From NCBI GenBank assembly GCA_013815485.1, contig JACDGB010000154.1, positions 1-5,387 of the forward strand: a stretch of 5,387 nt of DNA, in the 5' to 3' direction. This stretch comes from Rubrobacter sp. (GTDB taxonomy: Bacteria; Actinomycetota; Rubrobacteria; Rubrobacterales; Rubrobacteraceae). The notes beneath the pieces are model-generated. The model was not told where the DNA came from. It made no database searches and saw only the letters and a list, made by a program, of their open reading frames with translations. How positions within the stretch are numbered: the first letter of the stretch is position 1; each line of letters starts with the position of its first letter. Positions 1-4,818 of the stretch are shown in pieces. The position numbers were made by a program, and so were the translations under genes.

Positions 1-78
1 CCTCAGAGCGACGATCCTCTCCCCAAGATTATCCTGGATATACTGGATAAGGCCATCATGTTTCTGGGCTATGGTCAT
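1..78 (-). CDS. Unrecognised protein, N-terminal fragment cut by left edge
   Basis: Only the first 26 codons are present, beginning MTIAQKHDGLIQYIQDN; the gene continues past the left edge. I chose the ATG at 78-76 because a strong SD (GAGGAG, plus coordinates 85-90) sits six bases before it. An in-frame ATG at 108-106 would overlap the gluQ stop codon as ATGA and add ten residues, but it has no SD. The gene lies 26 bases downstream of gluQ on the same strand, so the two are probably co-transcribed. The visible part is a charged, soluble-looking helix with no signal peptide. I do not recognise the family and give no function. Codon use is less GC-biased than in gluQ. Confidence 0.6.
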   Translation of the reverse strand, partial: MTIAQKHDGLIQYIQDNLGERIVALR

Positions 79-104
79 GGTGTACTCCTCTGTCGCGGCT
101 CCGC

Positions 105-1037
105 TCATTTTACAGGCTCAGGGGACCAGACGGTTGGCTCTTGCGGCAATTCGTCCGGGTCGAATCGGGACAGGAGATCCCACGCCGCCGGCCGCTCCCC
201 AAACTCCGCGAGACCGAGTGAGACAGCCATCCATGCGAGAACGTTCTCGGGGTCTTCGCCCTGCGCGAGTTGATCTCCAAGCGAAATGGCGCCGTGACGC
301 TTGGCGAGTCTCTGGCCGTCGGGTCCGAGGACGAGCGGAACGTGAGCATGGCGAGGCTCTGGCAAGCCGAGCAACCGGTGGAGCAGTAGCTGGCGCGGGG
401 TCGAGTCCGCCAGGTCAGCGCCGCGCACGACCTCCCCGATGCCCTGCGCCGCGTCGTCTACCACCACGGCAAGCTGGTACGCGGGCGCGCCGTCGTTGCG
501 CCGCACCACGAAGTCGTCCACCGCGTTCTCCTGCCTTCCAAGCAGCAGGTCCTCGAACACGATGCTCGTCCCTTCGGCCCACACGCGCAATGCTGGCGGA
601 CGCCCGGCTGCTTCGTGTTCGGCGCGCTCCTTTGCCGTCAGGTCGCGGCAGGTTCCGGGATAGCGGTCGGCGGCGGAGATGCCATGCGGCGCGGACGCGG
701 CGGCCCGGACCTCGGCCCGCGTGCAGTAGCAAGGGTACAGAAATCCCTCATCATCGAGCAGCGAGATGGCCTCTTCGTACAACCCCATCCGCTCCGACTG
801 GCGCGCCACCGGGCCGTCCCAGTCGAGCCCCAACACGCGGAGGTCGCCGAGTTGGGCTTCTTCCACTCCCGGCCTCACGCGGGGGCGGTCGAGGTCCTCC
901 ACCCGCATCAGGAAACGCGCCCCCGCCGATCGCGCGAAAAGCCACGCGAGCAGCGCGGTGCGGAGGTTCCCGACGTGCAGTTGTCCCGTGGGACTCGGGG
1001 CGAAACGACCATCGGATCCGGTAACTGAATCCCTCAC
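105..1037 (-). CDS. gluQ: Glutamyl-Q tRNA(Asp) synthetase (GluQ-RS)
   Basis: This is a class I synthetase paralogue that attaches glutamate to the queuosine base at position 34 of tRNA(Asp), without using the tRNA acceptor end. The chosen start gives 310 residues, the usual GluQ-RS length and well short of full GluRS (about 470 or more), because the anticodon-binding domain is absent. Numbered from that start, FAPSPTG is at 12-18 and the HIGH-type motif HVGN at 21-24. A zinc site is visible as C103-x-C105 with Y126 and C130, the pattern known from E. coli YadB. The KMSKS-type loop reads KRHG at 246-249. The GTG at 1037-1035 places the catalytic motif ten residues in, as is typical, but its SD is weak. 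The frame stays open to an ATG at 1151 (GGAGG 15 bases upstream) and another at 1259, so a longer N-terminus is possible. The stop precedes the left-edge gene by 26 bases. Confidence 0.88.
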   Translation of the reverse strand: MRDSVTGSDGRFAPSPTGQLHVGNLRTALLAWLFARSAGARFLMRVEDLDRPRVRPGVEEAQLGDLRVLGLDWDGPVARQSERMGLYEEAISLLDDEGFLYPCYCTRAEVRAAASAPHGISAADRYPGTCRDLTAKERAEHEAAGRPPALRVWAEGTSIVFEDLLLGRQENAVDDFVVRRNDGAPAYQLAVVVDDAAQGIGEVVRGADLADSTPRQLLLHRLLGLPEPRHAHVPLVLGPDGQRLAKRHGAISLGDQLAQGEDPENVLAWMAVSLGLAEFGERPAAWDLLSRFDPDELPQEPTVWSPEPVK

Positions 1038-1332
1038 CTCAGCCCAATCCGGACGCGACTCCGAAAAATACTGAACTGCATCAAGAGCTTTCGAGACGAT
1101 TTCCGAATATTTTTGAACGCGGAGAAACTCCTCCTTCTTGCGGCTTCGCATAGCGGATTCGCATGGCCTCCTTCGTCTCGGGTCCGCTCTCCAATATCCT
1201 GCAAAAGCACAGTTTAGCGGCAACCGTGCGAATGTTCCGCGAGGGTGTCCGTCCACCATCCCGCGACTCGCATGTGGTGGACGCGCATACGCACTTCGAG
1301 ATTATCGTGTACGAAAAATTTCCGCGAATCGC
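1038..1332. other. Gene-poor stretch upstream of gluQ
   Basis: No convincing gene lies here. The minus frame of gluQ stays open through this stretch up to 1259. Its translation from the ATG at 1151 is lysine- and glutamate-rich and lower in GC than gluQ, so it could be an N-terminal extension, a relic or a leader. On the minus strand AAGGAGG at about 1166-1172 is followed only two bases later by an ATG at 1164, which opens a 27-codon frame of no recognisable nature. The other contents are an inverted repeat at 1250-1283 and the direct repeat TTCCGCGA at 1235-1242 and 1320-1327. No riboswitch or tRNA was recognised. Confidence 0.4.
1250..1283. repeat. 9-bp perfect inverted repeat, possible hairpin or operator
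   Basis: The arms CGTCCACCA (1250-1258) and TGGTGGACG (1275-1283) are perfect reverse complements separated by 16 bases. Weaker pairing continues outward (1246-1247 with 1286-1287). The element ends 49 bases before the -35 box of the NlpC/P60 gene and lies upstream of gluQ on the other strand. No T-run follows on either strand, so it is not an intrinsic terminator. It could be a binding site or a chance palindrome. Confidence 0.4.
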
Positions 1333-1361
1333 CTGACATTGCCGAACATCTTTGCTAGCAT
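1333..1361 (+). promoter_or_regulatory. Predicted housekeeping sigma promoter for the NlpC/P60 gene
   Basis: CTGACA (1333-1338) differs from the -35 consensus by one base. It is followed by an ideal 17-base spacer and TAGCAT (1356-1361), which matches four of six -10 positions. Transcription would start near 1368, leaving a leader of about 35 bases before the ATG at 1404. That is too short for a large riboswitch. Confidence 0.55.
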
Positions 1362-1403
1362 CCGTGACCGTTGTGTGAAAGCAATTTGGAGGGGGTAATT
1401 CAT

Positions 1404-1826
1404 ATGCGGCATAGTGTCGCCACCTTGTTTTGTTGTGCCCTGATGTCGGCTGCGTTCGTCGCGCTGTCCGCAGGGGAGGCGCAAGCGTACGATACGGGCC
1501 AGGCCGCCGTGGACGAGGCGTATTCCTATATCGGGACGCCATACGGTGCCTACGGCCTTGACTGCACGGGCTTCACTTCGGCGGTTTACGGTAGCCAAGG
1601 CGTATATCTGCCCGACGATCCGGCCGCCCAGTACAGCTACGGCGTACCCTCCGCGGGAGCGGCGGGCGACCTGGTGTTCTTCGACGAGGCAGGCTACGGG
1701 ATCTCCCACGTCGGCATCGCCACCGGATACGGGACCATGATCCACTCATCCACCTACTTCGGGATCATCACGGAGACACCCATATCCGACGTCCCCGGCT
1801 ACGTCGGCGCGGTAGACCCGAGCTAA
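1404..1826 (+). CDS. Secreted NlpC/P60 family cell-wall hydrolase, minimal form
   Basis: A 140-residue exported protein with a single NlpC/P60 cysteine-peptidase fold. Family members usually cleave D-glutamyl-meso-diaminopimelate or similar bonds in peptidoglycan stem peptides. Residues 1-28 form a signal peptide: basic RH near the start, a hydrophobic core, and an AQA site before Y29. The catalytic cysteine is C54 in the LDCTGF motif, the histidine is H102 in SHVGIATG, and H114 is a good candidate for the third polar residue. GDLVFF at 88-93 is also typical. There is no SH3, LysM or other wall-binding domain, so the domain stands alone. The ATG at 1404 was chosen because GGAGGGGG (1388-1395) lies eight bases upstream and the signal peptide starts there. 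An in-frame start at 1371 lacks this spacing. The gene has its own promoter and terminator and is probably monocistronic. Its precise substrate cannot be read from the sequence. Confidence 0.9.
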   Translation: MRHSVATLFCCALMSAAFVALSAGEAQAYDTGQAAVDEAYSYIGTPYGAYGLDCTGFTSAVYGSQGVYLPDDPAAQYSYGVPSAGAAGDLVFFDEAGYGISHVGIATGYGTMIHSSTYFGIITETPISDVPGYVGAVDPS

Positions 1827-1852
1827 CAAGACCTGGGAACTTTATGATTGAG

Positions 1853-1882
1853 GGCCGCGTCTATGAAACGCGGCCTTTTTTT
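1853..1882 (+). terminator. Intrinsic terminator of the NlpC/P60 gene
   Basis: An 8-bp perfect GC-rich stem pairs GGCCGCGT (1853-1860) with ACGCGGCC (1868-1875) around a seven-base loop, followed by seven T residues (1876-1882). It begins 26 bases after the NlpC/P60 stop. On the minus strand no T-run follows the hairpin, so it should act only on plus-strand transcription. Confidence 0.93.
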
Positions 1883-1885
1883 GTC

Positions 1886-2060
1886 CTGCTGGAGAGGTCT
1901 CGTCAATGCGATCATGGCCTTTCTCACCCTGTTCGGCCCGAGGAACCCGTACACCGAACCACGCTCCACCGACAGATTCAGGCCTTCCACCGCCGTCTTC
2001 CCGCCGCACCGGACGACGAGTTCCTCGGCCTCGAGGGCCGCTCCCGGTCCTCCGCTCCAC
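1886..2060 (-). pseudogene. Decayed N-terminal remnant of an ABC transporter ATP-binding protein
   Basis: Read on the minus strand from about 2041 to 1931, in the same frame as the upstream GntR gene and after its TAG, the sequence encodes LEAEELVVR, then GGKTAVEGLNLSVERG, then SVYGFLGPN. This is the standard opening of an ABC ATPase up to Walker A. The Walker A that should read GPNGAGKTT instead reads GPNRVRKAM, with the lysine still in register. Several of the implied changes are GC-to-AT transitions. Signature, Walker B and all later regions are absent, and the frame runs into the NlpC/P60 terminator. No start codon exists in this frame. A GTG at 2060-2058, overlapping the GntR stop as TAGTG and preceded by AGGAG, would be the natural start but lies in another frame, so a one-base frameshift also separates start from body. 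In YtrA-type operons the ABC ATPase normally follows the regulator directly. The exact end of the remnant is uncertain. Confidence 0.75.
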
Positions 2061-2488
2061 TATTTCTCCTCCCGGCTCGCCGACGGGCTCGTCCGCTCGT
2101 GCAACCGCTCGAACGCGGCTTCGAAGCGTTCCCAGAGTTCGTCCTCCGTGACCCCCATCCCCGCCGCGTCGCGCACGAGGACATCCAGCCGCTCGTACAG
2201 CGCATCCACCCGATGCTCCCGCGCCATCTCCCCCAAGCCCCCGGCCACGACCGTGCCCACGCCAGCCCGGCTCTCTATGAGACCGACCCGTTGCAACTCG
2301 TTGTAAGCCTTCACTACCGTGTTCGGCGCCACGGTCAAATCCCCGGCGAGGGCCCGCACCGTCGGCAACCTGTCCCCACTCGTCAGGCTCCCAATCTCCA
2401 CCGCGTGCCGGACTTGTGACACGATCTGCACGTAGATAGGAACCCCACTCCTCGCGTCAACGTCCAACCAGACAGCCACCACAACCAC
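2060..2488 (-). CDS. GntR family transcriptional regulator, YtrA subfamily
   Basis: A DNA-binding regulator of about 142 residues. The N-terminal winged helix-turn-helix runs from roughly residue 15 to 80: PIYVQIVSQVRHAVEIG, then the GDRLPTVRALAGDL recognition region, APNTVVKAYNELQ, and the wing GLIESRAGVGTVV. The remaining 60 residues form a short helical tail, as in YtrA-type members, which lack the large effector domains of FadR, HutC or MocR types. Such proteins usually repress an adjacent ABC transporter operon and themselves. Here the following ATPase is a remnant, so the regulator seems to have lost its local target. The start is a GTG. The one at 2488 is the longest; GTGs at 2482 and 2479 are possible and would use GGGGGTGG as SD. 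A near-consensus promoter and a candidate operator lie just upstream, and the reading frame is intact. Confidence 0.9.
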   Translation of the reverse strand: MVVVAVWLDVDARSGVPIYVQIVSQVRHAVEIGSLTSGDRLPTVRALAGDLTVAPNTVVKAYNELQRVGLIESRAGVGTVVAGGLGEMAREHRVDALYERLDVLVRDAAGMGVTEDELWERFEAAFERLHERTSPSASREEK

Positions 2489-2498
2489 CCCCGATGCT

Positions 2499-2520
2499 TT
2501 GTTATGTATTTATGAAACAA
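2499..2520. promoter_or_regulatory. Candidate autoregulatory operator for the GntR gene
   Basis: An AT-rich imperfect palindrome has outer arms TTGTT (2499-2503) and AACAA (2516-2520) around 12 bases, with two further matching pairs near the centre. It covers the expected transcription start and touches the -10 box of the GntR promoter, where a bound dimer would block initiation. Autorepression is typical of the YtrA group, but the site itself is a pattern-based guess. Confidence 0.4.
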
Positions 2521-2549
2521 TCATACTGGAGGGATGCTATCTGTGTCAA
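2520..2549 (-). promoter_or_regulatory. Strong predicted promoter of the GntR regulator
   Basis: On the minus strand a perfect -35 box TTGACA (plus coordinates 2544-2549) is followed by an 18-base spacer and TATGAT (2520-2525), which matches five of six -10 positions. Transcription should start near 2512, giving a leader of about 25-35 bases before the GTG start. It is the best promoter match in the window. Confidence 0.75.
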
Positions 2550-2565
2550 GCGCGGTTCTCTTAGG

Positions 2566-2578
2566 ATCCTTTAAGGAT
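2566..2578. repeat. Short palindrome upstream of the GntR promoter
   Basis: ATCCTT (2566-2571) and AAGGAT (2573-2578) are perfect reverse complements around a single T. The element sits 16 bases upstream of the GntR -35 box, in the gap after the yqeC stop. It could be a second regulator site or chance; no T-run makes it a terminator. Confidence 0.25.
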
Positions 2579-2657
2579 TCAGCATATCAGTGCGTCGTGT
2601 TTTCCTTCACGGCTGCGCGCACCGCCAACGGAGCGAATCCTCAATCTGTATACGGAG

Positions 2658-3401
2658 TCAGGGGACCCAGACTTGCGCCGGGGATTCGGGGAGAGAGGCG
2701 AGGACGACTTTGCTGATGCCCATGCGCCAGAGCGCGCGGGTAATTATCGAGGCGTCGGCCATGGTGTAGCCAGGTTCGACGCCGGTTATGAGGACGGCGG
2801 GGCGCGCGCCGACGGGGAGGCGTCCGAGAGAACCGTGGGCCAGGGCGCGGGCGAAGGCGTTGGCGGTGACACTCTGTCCGGCGCCCACGCCGGTTAGTTC
2901 GGAGAAAAGCGCCGGGCGGTGGATGTGCTCTTCGCCGACCGTTTTGCCGAGTGCGCTGATATTGGCGACGGCCACGATGAGCGTGGTCCCGTCGGGGAGG
3001 GCGGGTTCGTGGTCCGCGGTCCCCTTGAGAGGGCGATGGCGGGAGCCGTCGGCCTCGGCGAGCACGAAGTCAGCGAGTGGTGAGAGTGCGGGGAACCAGG
3101 CGGGCTCGACGCCCGCGATGCGGTCCTTCGGGAGCAGGCCGCTTCCCAGGACGGCGGTTCCGGAGCCGGAGATCGCGGTTTTGGCCTGGGATCCCAGTTC
3201 ATCGAGGCTATCGGCAGTCACGAGCGGGCCGATGCCGTCCGCTTCTCCGAGAAGCATCTTAGTCGTCGGGGCCACGATCGCCGTGTACCCATCCTGTTTT
3301 AGCTCGGAGCAGATCTCACGTATGGTGCTCGTTTTCCCGCCCGCGCCAGCAAACGCCACGATATCGCCGGGGATCAGTCCAAGCGCCGAATACAGCTTCA
3401 A
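2658..3401 (-). CDS. yqeC: YqeC family selenium cofactor / selenium-dependent hydroxylase accessory protein
   Basis: A 247-residue soluble protein of the YqeC family, associated by genomic context with selenium-dependent molybdenum hydroxylases; its biochemical role is not well defined. A P-loop GAGGKTS is at 19-25, followed by APTTKM at 44-49 (matching the family TTTK strand), EADGSR at 116-121 with PLKG at 124-127, and HEP at 131-133, a typical YqeC order. The predicted start is a TTG at 3401-3399, supported by AAGGAG (3408-3413) six bases upstream and by a P-loop 19 residues in, as usual for the family. The stop at 2658 leaves a 108-base gap before the GntR -35 box, and I see no terminator there. 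Usual partners (selD, xdh-type hydroxylases, mocA-like transferases) are not in the window. The gene is divergent from the operon that contains larC. Family assignment is confident; the biochemical role is inferred from annotation knowledge. Confidence 0.88.
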   Translation of the reverse strand: MKLYSALGLIPGDIVAFAGAGGKTSTIREICSELKQDGYTAIVAPTTKMLLGEADGIGPLVTADSLDELGSQAKTAISGSGTAVLGSGLLPKDRIAGVEPAWFPALSPLADFVLAEADGSRHRPLKGTADHEPALPDGTTLIVAVANISALGKTVGEEHIHRPALFSELTGVGAGQSVTANAFARALAHGSLGRLPVGARPAVLITGVEPGYTMADASIITRALWRMGISKVVLASLPESPAQVWVP

Positions 3402-3420
3402 CAGCCTCTCCTTTTCCTAA

Positions 3421-3675
3421 TTAATAGGATTCATTCTCCTCTTCCCCAACGCAAAAGCCACCGAATCGCGCTTTGCAGACCTTTGTATACCCGCGTTCAT
3501 ATTACATCAATCACGAGACCCTGCGTGCTTTATGATATCTTGGCTACGAAAGTCACCCGCTCCGAAGATGAGGGGCCGGCGAGATTACCGGGCGCATGAC
3601 GAGGGTATTTAGGAAAGCGTTGGAGAGACGACGGATGTATAGTCTGGACATCGTAACCGAGAAGAAGGAGGGCCG
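3421..3675. promoter_or_regulatory. Divergent intergenic region between yqeC and the envelope/larC operon
   Basis: Both flanking units must be driven from here, yet no promoter stands out. For the plus strand the best -10 candidates are TATGAT (3531-3536) and TATAGT (3638-3643); neither has a recognisable -35 at the right distance. For the minus strand TATTAA lies within an AT-rich imperfect palindrome whose arms are CCTA (3416-3419) and TAGG (3425-3428), very close to the yqeC SD. An alternative sigma factor or an activator-dependent promoter would fit, but this is speculative. Confidence 0.3.
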
Positions 3676-4122
3676 ATGACGGAGCAGCGAGAGCGGGTTG
3701 CGGAGTTCGGTCGGGAGTTACGCGAGGATTCGGGACCTTCGGATCGCAGCGTCAAGGAGATCATTGACGCTTTAAGGCCCCAGGTGCAGGAACTGGTCGC
3801 CAAGCAGATCGAGGTGGCGAGGATAGAGTTGACGCCGGTTGGCCGACAGGCTGGGGTGGCGATCGGGCTGTTGGTGACCGGGGTGGTCTTTCTGTTGTTG
3901 TTCCTGGTGTTCTTCTTCCTGGCGGGGATGTACACCATGAACGCCGCCGGGTTCCCGCCATGGGCCTCGGCTGGCATCATCGCTGTCATACTGCTCGTTA
4001 TCGGGGGCGTCATCGCCGGAGCTGGCGCGAATGCCTTGAGGAGTCTGGATCCCAAGCCTCACCGGACGATCCAGACCCTCCAGCAGAACGTCAACTGGAT
4101 AAAGGGGCAGTTCAAGTCGTGA
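3676..4122 (+). CDS. Phage holin-like membrane protein, DUF1469 (Phage_holin_3_6) family
   Basis: A 148-residue inner-membrane protein. Residues 1-58 are charged, with a helix containing SVKEIIDALRPQVQELVAKQ. Two membrane spans follow at about 60-84 and 96-119, joined by a short loop with PPW. The C-terminus (DPKPHRTIQTLQQNVNWIKG) matches the short PxRTIxTLxxNxxWxK tail typical of DUF1469 proteins. Despite the holin name, chromosomal members are widespread in actinobacteria and are not by themselves evidence of prophage; no phage genes are near. The ATG at 3676 follows AAGGAGG (3665-3671). The stop codon overlaps the next start as GTGA, so translation is probably coupled to the DUF3618-like gene, a common pairing in actinobacterial envelope clusters. 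Function is unknown; an envelope or stress role is an inference from context. Confidence 0.85.
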   Translation: MTEQRERVAEFGRELREDSGPSDRSVKEIIDALRPQVQELVAKQIEVARIELTPVGRQAGVAIGLLVTGVVFLLLFLVFFFLAGMYTMNAAGFPPWASAGIIAVILLVIGGVIAGAGANALRSLDPKPHRTIQTLQQNVNWIKGQFKS

Positions 4123-4472
4123 GCGAGATACCGGAGCGCATAGAGCGGGAGATGTTCGAGATCCGGAGCCGCATGGCCCCGGATGTGAAGGACCTCAAGA
4201 AGCACACCGAACCACAATACATCGGAAAGCAAGTCGGCGATAAAGTAAAGAACCGCGTCAAGGACGCCGTCATCCGGTTCGGAAAGAACCTCGCAGACTC
4301 CGCGAAACGCCAGGCTCGCATGGCCGGCGAGGCAGGCAGGGAGCGAAACCCCGCCCCATTCACGGACGCCGTGAAGAGCGACCCCAAGCCCCTCATCCTG
4401 CTCGCCGTCTTACTCACCATCTCTCTGTTGATGGCACGCAAGATCTCCAACGGAAAACCCGGCCGGGATTGA
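4119..4472 (+). CDS. DUF3618-like membrane-anchored protein
   Basis: A 117-residue protein starting at a GTG that overlaps the stop of the holin-like gene (GTGA, 4119-4122), indicating translational coupling. The N-terminus reads EIPERIEREMFEIRSRMAP (3-21), the amphipathic helix with the REI..TR.RM pattern of DUF3618 proteins. A basic linker follows (about 30-80, with VKNRVKDAVIRFGKNLADS). One hydrophobic span at about 90-106 is flanked by DPKP and RK, giving a C-terminal anchor with most of the protein on the cytoplasmic side. An extended reading from 3960 would overlap the upstream gene by 160 bases and is not credible. The family has no established biochemical role; in actinobacteria it is regularly found beside DUF1469 proteins. 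The assignment rests on motif likeness. Confidence 0.78.
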   Translation: MSEIPERIEREMFEIRSRMAPDVKDLKKHTEPQYIGKQVGDKVKNRVKDAVIRFGKNLADSAKRQARMAGEAGRERNPAPFTDAVKSDPKPLILLAVLLTISLLMARKISNGKPGRD

Positions 4473-4502
4473 CCAGCAAAAGCACCGGAGAGGGGATCCG
4501 GA

Positions 4503-4799
4503 TTGTTTGACCATCGCGCAGCGGGTGATTTCGTCGAAGCGATTCAGGCACCGTACCGGGCAGGCGTGAACGTCGTCGGCATCGTGCGCGAACGAAACAC
4601 CAACTACACCCTCACGCTCGCGGAACTGACCGGGGATATGATCCAGGATCCAACACCGGACACCTTCTACCGCAACGCGCGGGCTCTCGCCGACGAGCGA
4701 GTCAAGCAGCGCGAAGTCTTCGAAGCCGTGATCTCCGAGACAGCCAGCGCATACCTGGACTTTCTCTACGCGCCCTTCTACTACCTCCGGGGAAATTGA
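4503..4799 (+). CDS. Uncharacterised 98-residue protein in the envelope/larC operon
   Basis: I do not recognise the family. The start is probably the TTG at 4503, since GGAGAGGGG (about 4487-4495) lies about seven bases upstream and no ATG or GTG fits better; the frame is in phase with the TGA of the upstream gene, 30 bases away. The protein is soluble, without signal peptide or membrane span. It is mostly predictable helix: a segment with FVEAIQAPYRAGVNVV, a central charged helix with NARALADERVKQREVFE, and an aromatic C-terminus YLDFLYAPFYYLRG. The motif AP(Y/F)xY appears near both ends. The helical, amphipathic character with aromatic ends recalls small surface-binding or phasin-like proteins, but this is a weak resemblance only. 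Its position between the envelope pair and larC, with short gaps, supports co-transcription. Confidence 0.7.
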   Translation: MFDHRAAGDFVEAIQAPYRAGVNVVGIVRERNTNYTLTLAELTGDMIQDPTPDTFYRNARALADERVKQREVFEAVISETASAYLDFLYAPFYYLRGN

Positions 4800-4818
4800 A
4801 CTCCCGAATGAACGTCCT

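Noticed and set aside
71..1024. Long plus-strand frame of 317 codons opposite gluQ
   Set aside because: It is antisense to a clear GluQ-RS with all motifs; the translation is arginine- and proline-rich low-complexity sequence typical of GC-rich shadow frames.
1081..1164. 27-codon leader frame on the minus strand from the ATG at 1164
   Set aside because: The SD is only two bases from the ATG and the peptide shows no attenuator feature such as repeated codons or a following terminator pair.
1371..1403. Upstream in-frame start for the NlpC/P60 protein
   Set aside because: The SD at 1388 lies inside that extension and is placed for the ATG at 1404, where the signal peptide begins.
1362..1403. 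Riboswitch (ydaO/c-di-AMP type) before the NlpC/P60 gene
   Set aside because: Such elements often precede cell-wall hydrolases, but the leader after the predicted promoter is only about 35-40 bases and I see no matching conserved blocks.
1302..1745. Minus-strand frame opposite the NlpC/P60 gene
   Set aside because: It covers the promoter, SD and catalytic region of a well-supported gene and has no recognisable domain.
1853..1882. Terminator acting also on the minus-strand GntR transcript
   Set aside because: On the minus strand the A-run precedes the hairpin and no T-run follows, so it should be one-directional.
1844..2419. Plus-strand frames across the terminator and the GntR gene
   Set aside because: They begin at or inside the terminator hairpin, lack SD sites, and are antisense to the GntR winged-helix gene; composition is that of shadow frames.
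2534..2716. 60-codon plus frame beginning just after a GGAGGG
   Set aside because: The SD abuts the ATG with no spacer, the frame lies over the GntR promoter and runs antisense into the end of yqeC, and no domain is visible.
2788..3420. 210-codon plus frame opposite yqeC
   Set aside because: Antisense to a complete YqeC with P-loop and EADGS motifs; serine-, proline- and arginine-rich shadow.
3676..4472. Prophage or lysis cassette suggested by the holin-like gene
   Set aside because: DUF1469 proteins are common chromosomal membrane proteins, it is paired with a DUF3618-like protein, and no endolysin, tail or integrase gene is nearby.
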